Of a DNA stretch of 64,000 nt, positions 47,601-59,287 are shown one piece after another. The stretch's first letter is position 1; each line of letters begins with the position of its first letter. The stretch comes from Mercurialis annua (Eukaryota; Streptophyta; Magnoliopsida; Malpighiales; Euphorbiaceae): contig NC_065575.1 of the NCBI RefSeq assembly GCF_937616625.2, positions 4,719,501 through 4,783,500 of the forward strand, given 5' to 3'. Both the position numbers and the translations under genes were made by a program. Below the pieces are notes generated by a model. It did no database searches, was not told where the DNA came from, and saw nothing but the letters and a program-made list of their open reading frames with translations.

Positions 47601-47914
47601 CAATGTATCCTGCTGTCGTAAATGATGCAAGATTGCATTCCCATGTTCAGAGGATCGGTAGTCTTCTTCTCGGTTCGCAGAATGTCAAGACCAATATCAA
47701 GGTGATGGCTGGCGATGACTTCGCTTTCTATCAAGAAATGATTCCTGGAGTCATGCTCAGCGTCGGAATCAGAAATGAAAAAATAGGTTCAATACATTCG
47801 CCACACTCGCCTCACTTCTTTCTCGACGAAGATGTTCTTCCCATTGGAGCTGCATTATTCACTGCCCTTGCAGAGAGTTATCTGAATGAGCATCAACAAT
47901 CTTCTATACAATAG
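44696..47914 (+). CDS. ILR1-like IAA-amino acid hydrolase, tandem copy 2
   Basis: Exons 44696-45010, 45138-45263, 45878-46192, 46682-46810 and 47534-47914 give 421 residues. Exon lengths equal those of copy 1 except exon 1, which is 24 nt shorter. An eight-codon deletion removes part of the segment before the hydrophobic core of the signal sequence (MMSKY is followed directly by [10 protein letters not shown]). [17 protein letters not shown] and HSPHSPHF are intact, so an active M20D hydrolase is expected. The C-terminus is SSIQ, again without a retention signal. An in-frame TTG-started extension upstream has no ATG, so the homologous ATG at 44696 is chosen. Intron 4 (46811-47533) carries an AACCGAACC-type repeat. 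Confidence 0.94.
47110..47380. repeat. AACCGAACC-family repeat in intron 4 of hydrolase copy 2
   Basis: CAAAAACCGAACTGACAA, TTCAGGTTTAGTTACAAACC and GAACCGGCTGGTTTTG blocks occur in the order seen in intron 4 of copy 1, so the insertion probably predates the split of copies 1 and 2. Confidence 0.6.
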
Positions 47915-48713
47915 ACAGCTAAACTATAGGAGCACAGTGAGTGATTCAAGGAAGTAAATCATAAATAGTAATGTGATATAGGGGGTGTGCAAAAATAAAA
48001 CCAAACTATATTTGACGTTGCAACAGGAATGAGAATACTTTCCTATATTCCTTCACGTTACATGTCACATCGGATAAATCTATGGTTGCTATGTCGAAAA
48101 AATAAACTAGTAGGATATGACGTGGAAGAATATATAAAAATATTCTCATTCTGATTCACACATCAGATGTTATAAATCAAATTGAGGAGAAATAAAAATA
48201 AAATTTATGGTTTCGAAAAGATACAAATTAAAACAACGGTACCACATTGAAACAAGGTATGAAAAGTTTGGTATCATTTTGGCTTTGGCTAATAATCCAA
48301 CATAATTTAAGGTCTTACAACACATATTTATTGAGCCCGACGTGTTTTGTCATCCTTCTAATGGTTCAAATTAAAATTAATCCCGTTGGAACTCATTTTG
48401 TTCTTCAACAAATACTTTTAAAAATGTAGTTGACGACCGTTGACTTTCAACGGTCGAAAACTCACAATTGAATTTTCGCAGCCGATGGTCATTGAAAATT
48501 ACCGACGATTGCAAAGTTCCAACATAATTAATTTAAAAATATTAAAACATTAATCTATCAATACATTTAAATACATTAAATTAAGAATATAAAGACAACA
48601 TGATTCAACAAGTTGCATATGGGTTCATATAGTTTCATAGACAATAATAATTCAACCAACTTTTCTTCCACCTAACTCACTACAAAGTCAATTTCTATGC
48701 AAAGCTAAAGATT
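47915..48713. other. Spacer between hydrolase copies 2 and 3
   Basis: This 799-bp AT-rich spacer has no gene. A short hairpin, GACCGTTGACTTTCAACGGTC, lies at 48435-48455. The proximal block shared with copy 2 lies at 48661-48690. Confidence 0.5.
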
Positions 48714-51409
48714 ATGACTTCTAAATATTTTGTGTCCCACATCTTAAGCACTTCACTTGTCTTCCTAATTTCCCTTTGTGGAATTTACTGCAGTGATCAT
48801 GACATGCAGCAGATTTTAAGGTCAGCCCAACAACATAAAGACTGGTTGGTATCAATTAGAAGAGAAATTCATGAACATCCAGAACTTAGATTTGAAGAAT
48901 ACAAAACAAGTGCTCTTGTTCGCACTGAACTCGATAAGCTTGGGATTTCTTATGAATATCCAGTTGCTAAAACTGGGGTTGTTGCTCAAATTGGCTCCGG
49001 CTCTCGTCCTGTTGTGGCTCTCAGAGCTGACATGGATGCTCTGCCCTTGCAAGTATATGATATATCATAATGTTTTGATTCTTGTTTGATTGATAATTTC
49101 ATGTTTCTGACAATTTCTGTGTTTCTTTATGTTGTTTTGGTGATGTGTAGGAGCTGGTTGAATGGGAACATAAGAGCAAAATTGATGGTAAAATGCATGG
49201 ATGTGGACATGATGCTCACACCACAATGCTTCTTGGTGCTGCTAAGTTGCTTAATCAGCGTAAAGACAGCCTTAAGGTCAGTTTAATGTTATGTTGTTTT
49301 GACTAATTTGATGTTCTTGTTGTGTTGGGAATTCTAGTTTGTTTATGTGATCTAATTGAAATGAGCAATTAAAGATTCTCACAAAGGCACTAGTCAGTAG
49401 AATTAGCTCACTATAAGTTTTAAGAAAATGCCTTGAAACGGTTCTAGATATATGGCTACTAGCTCTTTAGAAAAAGTTAATTGAAGAATGGAGAACTCGG
49501 GCAATTTAGTAGATTAGTCCTTTGAGGTGAGCTAGTTAATATGGACATTTTCCTTAGGCCAGTTTAAATTTTATCTCAGAAGTATTAGGCTTTAAAGTGA
49601 GGGAAGATTCGCCTCTCATGGCTATCTTGACGTGATAAGGAATTTTGGATTTTATATAATTAGCATGCTTGATCTTCCTTGCTTTGAGACGAGTTTGAGT
49701 AAAGTATCTGTTTTGCTTTTATCGGAAGGTGGTTCATATACTAGAATGTATTCTTTATCTGTGTGTCGGTTTGATCATACGTGTGCATGCCACCAATCGG
49801 TTATATGATTTAGCAGTCTTACAAGTTGGATTGATGGTTTTCTTCCATTTTCTGCTTTTAAGGGAACTGTGAGACTTCTTTTCCAACCAGCTGAGGAGGG
49901 AGGTGCTGGCGCATCTTATATGATAAAGGAAGGTGCACTAGGCGATGCTGAAGCAATATTTGCAATGCACATCGGTGATCAATTACCCACTGGGAGCATA
50001 GCATCGCTGTCAGGGCCAGCCTTGGCTGCTTCGAGCGTCTTTCATGCTAAAATCGTAGGCAAAGGTGGCCATGCTGCAGAGCCTCATACTAACGTGGATC
50101 CAATACTTGCTGCATCTTTTGCAATTTTGGCGTTGCAACAGGTCATTTCAAGAGAACTTGATCCCCTCCACAGTGGGGTATGGCCCGGTTATCAGTTTCT
50201 TCTACTGGTTTAATCTTGCCGCATAATTGAGATGCTTTTTTGAATTTTGTGGAATCAATACATTATTTTTCGATATGTCCGCTACACAATCTTGAGCATT
50301 TTACTCTTCATTTTTCTCCTTTTCACAATTCAAATTTTTTAAATTGTGTTCTGAAGCCATCAGCAATTCGATTTGTCTTATAACCTAAACTGTAAATTCG
50401 TAAGGACATTTCTCCATGTAGCACGAAAATGCGGAAATAATAAATGCCAAATCGTGGAACATTGAAATTATGTTTCTTACTAAATCATATTATAAAATAG
50501 AGTTTTGGAGTTTCTCAAGCATTTTTATAAACGTAACGAAATACTGAAATGTTGGATTTGAGAAGTTTCGTGCAACAGAGCATTTCCATGCTTATGTTCT
50601 TACAATTTGACATGTTAGGTTTAAGCATCCACTGTGTGATTTGTGTCTAAATGCCTTCTATATTTCTGTAGGTGGTATCTGTTACCTTTGTTAAAGGTGG
50701 GACTGCCCTGAATGTAATTCCACCATATGTCGAATTTGGTGGCACTATGAGGAGCCTTACGACTGAGGGTTTGCTTCGACTCCGGCGGAGGTTGATAGAG
50801 GTAAACATCAATCTAATGTGCCATTTCCTATGAACTTTAAAAAATTACTATCCCCCATAACATTTTGGTTTTGTTTAAGTAAAACCCCCTTTTGTTAGGA
50901 GATTTAAGTTATACTATAAAATATAAAAGTCAAGAGGGAAATAGTAATTTTCAAAAAAACAGAAAGAAAATAGTAATTCAGATACAAACTCATAGTAAAA
51001 GAGCTAATGCTACAAGGACGATATGTAGGTTATTGAAGGCCAAGCAACTGTTCATAGATGTACTGCATATGTCGACCTGAAAGACAATGAACATCTAATG
51101 TATCCTGCTGTTGTGAATGATGAAAGCCTGAATTCTCATGTTCAGAGGATCGCTAGTCTTCTTCTCGGTCCTGAAAATGTGAAGACCGATAACAAGGTGA
51201 TGGCCGGTGAGGACTTTGCTTTCTATCAAGAAATGATTCCTGGAATCATGCTCAGCATAGGGATCAGAAATGAAAAATTAGGTTCCATACACTCGCCACA
51301 TTCACCTCACTTCTTTCTCGACGAAGATGTCCTTCCAATCGGAGCTGCATTACTCACTGCCCTTGCGGAAAGTTATCTGAATGAGCATCAACAATCTGCT
51401 GTACAGTAG
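48714..51409 (+). CDS. ILR1-like IAA-amino acid hydrolase, tandem copy 3
   Basis: Exons 48714-49052, 49151-49276, 49863-50177, 50672-50800 and 51029-51409 give 429 residues with exactly the exon lengths of copy 1. It has a full-length signal sequence ([12 protein letters not shown]) and intact [17 protein letters not shown] and HSPHSPHF motifs. Differences from the other copies include Gly instead of Asp at the exon 3/4 junction, EHLMYP instead of EYPMYP in exon 5, and the C-terminus SAVQ. Intron 4 is only 228 bp, against 619 and 723 bp in copies 1 and 2, because it lacks the repeat insert. It probably hydrolyses auxin-amino acid conjugates like its neighbours; substrate preference cannot be read from the sequence. 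Confidence 0.94.
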
Positions 51410-52765
51410 TAGGGAGCGAAAATAGTACTCACTCTGTCGGTTATGTGCGAAAATCAAATCAAACTGAATAACCGAATGTATTGGAAAAAATAACATTTTT
51501 CGGTTCAGTTTGGTTTTAAAAGTAAAAAAATCTCAGATTAGTTGTAAATTCGGCCTGGTTAAGTTTTTTCCACAATGGCTTGCCCTTAAAATCTTCACTC
51601 TTGCGTTCAATTTGCTAAATTTTCTCGGGGTATAACCATCATTGTTCCCTGCTTTCGCTCTTAGATGACTGTATTATTGTTAAGCTTCTCGATTTTCATT
51701 ACCTCACTGTTAAGTCATAAGAATTCTTCCTCTCTTTTTTCGCACTAGTATAGCTCCTTCGAACTTTTCTTTTGTGGCATATACGTGAAAAACCTTATGA
51801 TGAATTTCCTTGACAGTTGCCTCCATATCTCAATTGATCTAGTTTCTATTCGATCGGACTATCTCTGGTCGTTCTGTATCAAGTTGATGGGGAACACTGA
51901 ACAGCTTACATAATATTGCTCTCGTAACATCCAACGACATCATTTTGTTGTAAAATTTAGTAGTATGGTTTTTCCGGCATTCAGTTCCATCAAAGTTATC
52001 TACAATTGTGACTTGTGAGTCAGAAAATTTCCGCTAACGATTTAGCTAATTTTCTAAGAATTTCATTAAGATATTTTACTGATTAGTCTATATTATATTC
52101 ATTTTTAATTGACCGCCTTATTCTTTAAATTTACACTAATTTATAGAATTTTGTCCACTTTAAAATAATTTTTAGCTTCGCCTCTGTATTGGAGTATGGG
52201 GCAACCTTTCCCTTTAGGCCTTTACCGCATCTCTGCCCGCATTTACCACCATCCATTCCTCTTTTTTTTGTTCAAAAAATAAATTTGTACTTTAACAAAA
52301 TTTCCTCGGATATTTGGATTAGTAAAGATTAGAATAGTAATAAATATTGTAGGATTAAAAGCTTTAGTTATTTAATAGTTGAAGAGTTACTTTCTATATA
52401 AAAAAAAAATTAGAGTGTCTTTGATTGTTAATATTCAATGTTAAACTTTTTGATTGTATACCATAAATAGAGATTGTAGAAAAAAAATAAAAATATATAA
52501 AAAGGGTAAAAAGAAATTTGGAGCAGGCCATGTGATATGAAACTTTTCTTTATCTTTTGTAACTTTACATGCAGAGCTTCATACTTTTTTTGTCATTCCC
52601 ACGTTTGCTCCATCACCAACTTTTATGAATTTTTAAAAAACAAAGGTACTTTGCTTAATGATATAAAGTTTTTAGAAAATACAAACTAATTGTTCCATAT
52701 GCAGCAATATTTCAAGATAAACAAACCAGTTAAAATACAAAATTTAATTAGTTGGATAGTTTTTT
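51410..52765. other. Spacer after the hydrolase cluster
   Basis: An AACCGAACC-type fragment lies at about 51455-51550. The stretch 51580-52050 has more balanced base composition than its surroundings, but all frames are interrupted and no motif was recognised. The remainder is AT-rich with no gene. Confidence 0.4.
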
Positions 52766-53135
52766 TTTTGAAATAAAGTATCAAAGCGCCCCCTAAACCT
52801 GTGACACGGAGTCATCGAACCCAATTTATACTTTTTTGAGCAACTAACCCCAAAACTCTTTATTGTTGGTCAAAAAATCCATAATTGTATTTTTAAAACG
52901 CGTAAAATATAAATCGGAGGTGAGGGATGTAAAAAAGTAATTAGATATTTCTCAAATTGTTGCGATATAATAATTGTAAATTTATTTTTTGAAATAAAAA
53001 TATAAATTATGGGATTATTTGACCATAAAATGAAGAGTTTTGGGGTTAATTGTTTAAAAAGGTATAAAATGAGTTAGATGACCATGTGTAACAAATTTAA
53101 AAGGCGCGTTGACCCTTTGTTCGTTATTTTTGCAA
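52766..53135. mobile_element. Inverted-repeat MITE
   Basis: Left-arm blocks AAAGCGCC, GACACGGAGTCATCGAACCC and ACTAACCCCAAAACTCTT are mirrored on the right as GGCGCGTTGACCCTTTG, GATGACCATGTGTAAC and AAGAGTTTTGGGGTTAATTG. The ends are imperfect and no target duplication was fixed. Confidence 0.65.
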
Positions 53136-53528
53136 ATAAAAAAATATCACTTTATAGTTTTCCATGAGTCTGTTTTCATATTTTTCGAGTGTTGTTAAAT
53201 ATATCAATGACTAGTCATTTGAAACTGATGATGTTAGATAAATTAATTAAGTTTGCCTTAAAACTATATTAATCTTAAAATTTCAAAAATATATATTAAC
53301 TATTTGTTACCTAGAGCTTCTACACGATATCTTTTAGTTCATAACTATATAATTCTTCAACTTTTAATTTTATTATATAAAAGCTCTTATATCATTCATT
53401 CTCGATAAAAAAAACGACGTGAAAATATTTTCCTCAAAAAACGCACACCGGAAATAATAAAAATAGTAAAATTCACTATTGTAAATTTGTCTTTACATAT
53501 GTACGTAAATTGGATACTTCATGTATTC

Positions 53529-53567
<39 letters not shown>
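53529..53567. repeat. (AAT)n microsatellite
   Basis: About 13 uninterrupted AAT/TAA units. This is a simple repeat that is likely length-polymorphic. Confidence 0.9.
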
Positions 53568-53719
53568 GTTTGTCTTTGGAAACTATTATTTTCTATTAAA
53601 ATTTAATTTACTTCTCAAAAACAAATTCAATTTAATTATTAAATATAGGCCTTAAATATAATGCATGCAATTTAAATATATAATTTTCAAACTTGAACTG
53701 ATAAAATCAAGAGAAATTC

Positions 53720-53860
53720 TTAGGTAGACTCAGTCCACCACGTTATCCATAGACTAAACCTATCATATTATGACACGTCATTAAAATAATGGCACTATCG
53801 TAACATTACTATTTAAAAGTGTAAATAAGTAATAAAGAAAATTACGATAGAGTTCTTTTT
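53720..53860. mobile_element. Half copy of the GGTAGACTC MITE family
   Basis: TTAGGTAGACTCAGTCCACC followed by CCTATCATATTATGACACG and TTAAAATAATGGCACTATCG matches the left arm of the element at 39826. The mirrored right arm is missing. Confidence 0.55.
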
Positions 53861-54509
53861 TAGATTTTTAAGTAATTATTTTATTTACTGATGTAAAAAT
53901 TTATTTTTATTCAAAAGCAGTGGTTCAAATCAAACTTCAAACTATTGAAATAGTATTGTTATGAATCGGCAAAATAGCAAAAAGAAGGTTGGCAGATTAA
54001 GAATTAAACTCAATTATTTTTGGAACTAATCAAACTTTAGGAATCCAAGTTGTCCATATTACATGTTACATTTGTCTGACACATCAGCATATCATCATCG
54101 AAAATCCACCAGGTCGGTGCAAAATGGAACTATTATCATTTTCAATTCCTCTCTTTTTCATTCCCTTTTGGACAAAAATATATCAAATAAATAATTTCAA
54201 CTGTTTTTCGATCAACAATATATTATGAAGATAAAAGTAGGACTTACATTTACTTAAATTTGATTTTTCATGGTAGCATTGATAATAATAATAAATGTAC
54301 ATATGACACACTTATTGAACTCAAATTTATTTAGTTTGATTATTTTGATTGAGGTTGCACCCAAATTTAACAATATAGTCATATGTCCAAAAACCGAACC
54401 AAATTTTAAAATTGAAATTTCATTATAATACAAAATTGAACCAAAATTTGTTGGTTTAGTTCAATTGTTCAGTTTGGTTCGATTTTACACACTCCTATAT
54501 TTATTTATA

Positions 54510-54890
54510 GGTCTAATAATAAGAAAAACCATTCACCATTAAACCTCTTTTTAATTCCATCCTAACGTTGTAATTTCGTTAAGTTCACCCAAATTCACAC
54601 CTTTGGTCTTTAATTTCACCTTTAAAAATATAAATTGAACTCTTTTTCACTCGACAAACATTCATAAAACTCTTATAAATTACTTATTTGAACTCTTTTT
54701 CACTCAAAAAAATTTAAAAATAAATAACTTATTTGAACTTTTTTTGAATAAAAATGAAAATAATTTAGTACTTAAGGGTGAAATTGAAGTCCAAATGTGT
54801 GAACTTGGGTGCAATTGACGAAGTTACAATGTTAGGGTGCAATTAAGAAAGAGTTGAGATTAGGTGAGTGGTTTTTTTTGTTAACAGGCC
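54510..54890. mobile_element. MULE-type MITE with near-perfect 9-bp TSD (381 bp)
   Basis: The ends GGTCTAATAATAAGAAAAAC and, on the minus strand, GGCCTGTTAACAAAAAAAAC are inverted repeats, followed by CACC and CTAACRTTGTAA in both arms. The flanks TTATTTATA (54501-54509) and TTATTTACA (54891-54899) match at 8 of 9. Its right end and downstream flank are duplicated at 55120-55455. Confidence 0.8.
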
Positions 54891-55455
54891 TTATTTACAT
54901 GATTTCAAAAAGATAAATAAAATTCGTGTTTGACTCAAGACTCATGTTCGAAAATAACTAAAAACACTCATTAATATATTTTTTAACTAAATTAAAACAC
55001 AAGTTCAAAAAGAAATAAAGTTATTACACAAAAAAGAAAGTATATAGTACAATTTAAGACATTAATTAATACTACTTTTTATTTACTTTTTTTTAATTTT
55101 TCTTTGTCTCGGCTTCACAAATTGAAGTTTAAAAAGTGCGAATTTTGGTGCAATTAACAAAGTTACAACGTTAGAGTAAAATTAAAAAAGAATTAAAAGT
55201 TATTTTGGTTAGTAGGCCTTATTTATATGGTTTCAAAAAGATAAATAAAATTCATGTTTGACTCAACTAATAGACTCATGATCGAAAAATACTAAAAACA
55301 CTCATTAATATATTTTTTTAATTAAATTAAAACATAAATTCAAAAAGAAATAAAGTTTATACTTTATACACTAAAAAGAAAGTATATACAATTTCAGACA
55401 TTAATGAATACTTTTTACTTACTTTTTTTTAAATTTTTTCTTTGTCTCGGCTTCA
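54780..55455. repeat. Direct duplication (about 330 bp) upstream of the HIPP gene
   Basis: The segment with the MITE right end plus flank (about 54785-55120) is repeated at about 55121-55455. Landmarks in order in both copies are CAAAGTTACAACGTTAG or CGAAGTTACAATGTTAG, AGGCCTTATTTA, GATTTCAAAAAGATAAATAA, AACACTCATTAATATATTTT and CTTTGTCTCGGCTTCACA. The second copy therefore carries only the MITE's right end. The duplication ends about 320 bp before the HIPP start codon. Confidence 0.85.
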
Positions 55456-55688
55456 CATATTCATCTCCCCTTCCATTATAAATCTATGCCAACTCTGCTC
55501 CACTAAATTCTCCCCCTCTCCCTTTTCCCTACAGTTCTGCCTGCTATTATATCCATACAAAATTTTCTTTAATTTTGTTAATTTAGTGGCATTGCATGTG
55601 CTCTTGGGATCACTCAATTTTATGCTCATCAATTAGCCCCACCGTCCATCCTTAAATTTTATTCTCGATTTTCTCATTCTTTTCTACG

Positions 55689-55696
55689 TATATAAG
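55689..55696 (+). promoter_or_regulatory. TATA box of the HIPP gene
   Basis: TATATAAG sits 82 bp before the ATG at 55778, followed by a C/T/A-rich leader. This spacing fits a plant TATA promoter with a 5'UTR of about 50 nt. Confidence 0.6.
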
Positions 55697-55777
55697 CTTC
55701 CTTTTCACTACTTTCATCTCACTGAACCTCACTTTCAGCAAAATTACACTCAACTTCTACATTAGTTTTAAGTGAAA

Positions 55778-58249
55778 ATGGGCGAGGAAGTTAAGCAGGT
55801 GATTATAATTTTTTAAGTGCATTTTGTTTTTGTTTAGTTTAATTAATTAATTTAGTTTAAGTGATGAATTTATATTTTTATGTTGATATATTTAGGTAGA
55901 GGCAAAGCCAGAAGAGAAAAAAGAGGAAGAGAAGCCGGCAGTTGAAGAGAAGAAGGAAGAGGAGCCAAAGGCAGCATCTCCTGTTGTGTTGTTTGTGGAC
56001 TTGCATTGTGTTGGGTGTGCCAAGAAAATTGAGAATTCCATTATGAAAATTAGGGGTATGTATTTCTTTATTACAATTCAATAATTGTTTTTATTGCTAA
56101 TTGTCAATATTTAACAACTATCAAATTTCATTTTTCTATTTTATAGTTTCAACGACCACACCAATTTCTTTTTTGTTAATAATCATTTAAGGTGAAATTT
56201 TACGGATTTTATTGATAATTATTTAAAGACCTTATGTGTAAAAAAATAATTTTTTTAACCTTTTGCAATTTTAACCAAAACTTTAAAACTCTGCAATTTT
56301 AATCTAATTTTAAACGTTAGTCATTTAGCCACACGTTGTCAAAAAACCATTCCAACGCGGAAACCATGGACCCCTCCCTCTTCACACTTTCATAATTTTA
56401 ACCAAAATTTTACTTTAATTCCAGCCCGATTGGAGTGACTTGGCTAAAATTGTTGCAAACATTTAAAATTAGATTAAAATTATAAAGTTATAAAATGTCG
56501 ATTTTTCTGGAAAATGGCGATTACGAAAAGTAAAAATGTTTCAATTTTATGGCCCATTACTTTTTATTTAAAGTAATATTTTATAAGCAGAAACTTATAG
56601 TATTTACTTTATTTTGGTTGTTATATGTTTATGGTGATTTTAGCACTTTAAACATAAAAAACACTTGCTGTTAATTTTAGCATTTCTTATGGTGCAAGTA
56701 AAACACCAAAGAAAAAAAGTTAATACTAATTTTTAGGACTGAATTAAGATGTGTATTTGTTTGTGAACATAAAATGCAGGTGTGGAAGGAGTAGAGATAG
56801 ATATGGGTAAAAACCAAGTGACCATAAAAGGAATAGTGGAACCACAGGCTATTTGTAATAGAATTATGAAGAAAACCAAGAGAAAAGCTCAGGTTTTGTC
56901 TCCATTGCCTCAGGCTGAGGGTGAACCATTGCCCCAACTTGTCACCTCACAGGTTTGTCAATATAGAGTTTTATCTTATTTTACTTCTAAAATATTTATA
57001 ATTTGTGTTGATTTTGCAAATGTATATGCAAATTCAGGTTAGTGGATCAACAACTGTGGAGCTTAGTATAAATATGCACTGTGAGGCCTGTGCTGATCAA
57101 CTTAAAAGAAAGATACTCAAAATGAGGGGTAATTATTTTTTTATCTCATGAAGGACTAGTTTTACTATTTTTTTTATTAATTATTTCATATTTAATATCC
57201 AAAGAAACAAAAAAAATTAGAAAAAAATTAAATCTTTGGGTATTTTAGTTTTTTTGAGATATCCTTTTCTACATTTTGTAATTAGTGTGACTAGCCAACT
57301 GAGCAGGCAGTTGAGTGTGACTAACCAACTGCAAGAAAGATGACATAGGAATCCAAGTGGCCAAGGTGTTGCCACATCAGCTAATGGTGGCACTCCTTGA
57401 TATGCAATGAAATTAATTATGGATATGGGAAAATTGATATAGGATATATTTTGAAAAATAAAACATTATAACAATGCATTAAAAATAACAAATTTAGATT
57501 TTTTGGATCTAGAAGATGAAATTTTAAAAAATTAATTATGGGGAATAACACAAATTTTTTGTAATTTATAAATTTTTATTTTATTTTATCAAACCACTAA
57601 TTTTATTAAATATAACAGAACAGATATTCTTAAACTCCTCGATTCAAAAGTTGTCTAAATAGTTCTTTTGAACCGGGTAAATATGCTTTCCTTAAAAGTT
57701 TAATAGTTAGTACTAATTTATTTGATTTTAAGAATTTTAATTTTTTTTTTACTTTAAATTTAAACAGGAGTACAAACGGCTGTAACAGAGTTAAGCACAG
57801 GAAAAGTAACAGTGACAGGCACCATGGACGCAGAAAAACTTGTAGATTATGTTTACAGAAGAACCAAAAAGCAAGCCAGAATCGTACCACAGCCACAGCC
57901 AGAACCAGCACCAGAACCAGAACCAAAACCAGAAGAGAAGAAGGAAGAAGAACCAAAACCAGCTGCAGAAGAACCAAAACCAGCTGCAGAAGAAGCAAAA
58001 CCAGCAGCTGCAGAAGAAGCAAAACCAGAAGAGAAAAAAGAAGAAGATAAAAAAGCAGAACCAGAAGAACCCAAAAAAGAAGAACCTGAAACTAATAGAG
58101 AAGAAGAACATGAAATCATAACAATGGTTGATGAGGACAGCATGAAGAGGATGATGTTTAATTATTATCAACCACTTTATGTGATGGAAAGAATTCCACC
58201 ACCTCAGCTCTTCAGTGATGAAAATCCTAATGCATGTTCTATTTCATGA
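55778..58249 (+). CDS. Heavy-metal-associated isoprenylated plant protein (HIPP), two HMA domains
   Basis: Five exons: 55778-55798, 55896-56055, 56780-56952, 57038-57128 and 57768-58249 (308 residues). After a Lys/Glu-rich start come HMA domain 1 (about 36-100, metal motif HCVGC with Cys45 and Cys48) and HMA domain 2 (about 122-185, HCEAC with Cys133 and Cys136). In both domains an intron falls at the same place, after the KIRG/KMRG turn. A Pro/Glu/Lys-rich linker with EEPKPAAEE-type repeats follows, then a terminal CSIS CaaX box for prenylation. This is the defining HIPP architecture; members bind metal ions or act as prenylated membrane adaptors in stress and defence. Which HIPP number applies cannot be told. 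Intron 2 holds a MITE-like inverted repeat. Confidence 0.94.
56230..56545. mobile_element. MITE-like inverted repeat in HIPP intron 2
   Basis: GCAATTTTAATCTAATTTTAA on the left is mirrored by TTAAAATTAGATTAAAATT on the right, with AACCAAAATTTT-type blocks on both sides. The ends are not defined and no target duplication was found. Confidence 0.5.
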
Positions 58250-58269
58250 TCATATGTAATTATATATTA

Positions 58270-58586
58270 GGTTTAACTGCTATAAAAATCACGAACTTTA
58301 ACGTGTTTTATAATTTTAACATGAATTTTAAAATTTGCCAATTCGGACACCAATTTGTGAATTTTTGCATTCCAAAACACCGATCACTTTTCTATCAAAA
58401 AAATGTTGATGTGGACGCCGGAATAGTGTTTATTCCGGCGTCCACATCAACATTTTTTTGATAGAAAAGTGATCGGTGTTTTAAACTGTTAAAATTTAAA
58501 AATTGGTGTTTAACATTGTAAAATTGAAAATTCATGTTAAAATTATAAAATATCTTAAAGTTCATGGATTTTTAAGCAATTGAGCC
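58270..58586. mobile_element. Inverted-repeat element just 3' of the HIPP gene (317 bp)
   Basis: The ends GGTTTAACTGCTATAAAAAT and, on the minus strand, GGCTCAATTGCTTAAAAATC are complementary, followed by TTTTATAATTTTAACATGAA in both arms. It begins 20 bp after the HIPP stop codon, so it probably lies in the 3'UTR. Flanks TATATATTA and TAATTAATA match weakly (6 of 9). A perfect 52-bp hairpin forms its centre. Confidence 0.75.
58374..58482. repeat. Perfect 52-bp inverted repeat with 5-nt loop
   Basis: Arms 58374-58425 and 58431-58482 are complementary over all 52 positions, with the loop GTGTT at 58426-58430. The arms include GTTGATGTGGACGCCGGAAT. If the HIPP transcript reads through, it would fold into a long perfect double-stranded RNA. 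Confidence 0.95.
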
Positions 58587-58589
58587 TAA

Positions 58590-59278
58590 TTAATATGTAA
58601 TCTACTATACTATTGGTATATAGCAACTGTATTTGCATTGCATGCACTTCCAAAAATGATAAGAATTTTAGAAAGCTTCATCAATGGGAAGGTTTAAAAA
58701 TATTGAGTATTAATTTGTTTTATATTGCTCATTTGTTGCATTTCCATCAGTATTAAAAATAATTAATAGAGTCATTATTTATTCATATTTAATGGATTGT
58801 ATTATATATGATGAAATTGTTGGAATAAAGAAGTTTGAGATGTAAAGAGTCCAAGGAATGAATTGTGATGAAATTCTTAGATATAATTACCTTGAATCTC
58901 TTTTACTAATTTTAGAGACATGACGCAATTGAGGATGGTAGATGAAACTGCAGCAAAACAAGCCGGATTTTGCTTTTAATTTCTTTATTTTTCTTCTTTT
59001 TATGTGCTTCATGGATTGGAATCATTTGTAAGTGTAGGAATTTCATGTTGAGATTTTTTAATACTTTGATCAAGTACTTTTGTCATGTCAAAAAGAATTT
59101 TAAAATATTTGTTATCTAATTAATTTTTTGTTATATTAGCTTGTCTTGTAATTAATATTATATGATTTTATTATTAATTCTAGTTTTTATTTGTTCAAAT
59201 TTACTAGTGTAATATAATATAATTAATTTTGAATGGCACTTCATCGATTTTAGTTAAAGTTTAGTTCATATATATTAA
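58590..59278. other. AT-rich spacer
   Basis: No gene was recognised. The distal HIPP 3'UTR could end within the first few hundred bases. Confidence 0.4.
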
Positions 59279-59287
59279 TTTATAAAA

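Noticed and set aside
51580..52050. Possible decayed coding sequence on the minus strand
   Set aside because: Base composition is more even than the flanks, but every frame is interrupted and I could not match a transposase or other family.
57630..58171. Minus-strand and other-frame ORFs over the HIPP last exon
   Set aside because: They are shadows of the low-complexity Pro/Glu/Lys coding tract, Leu/Phe- or Gln-rich and without motifs.
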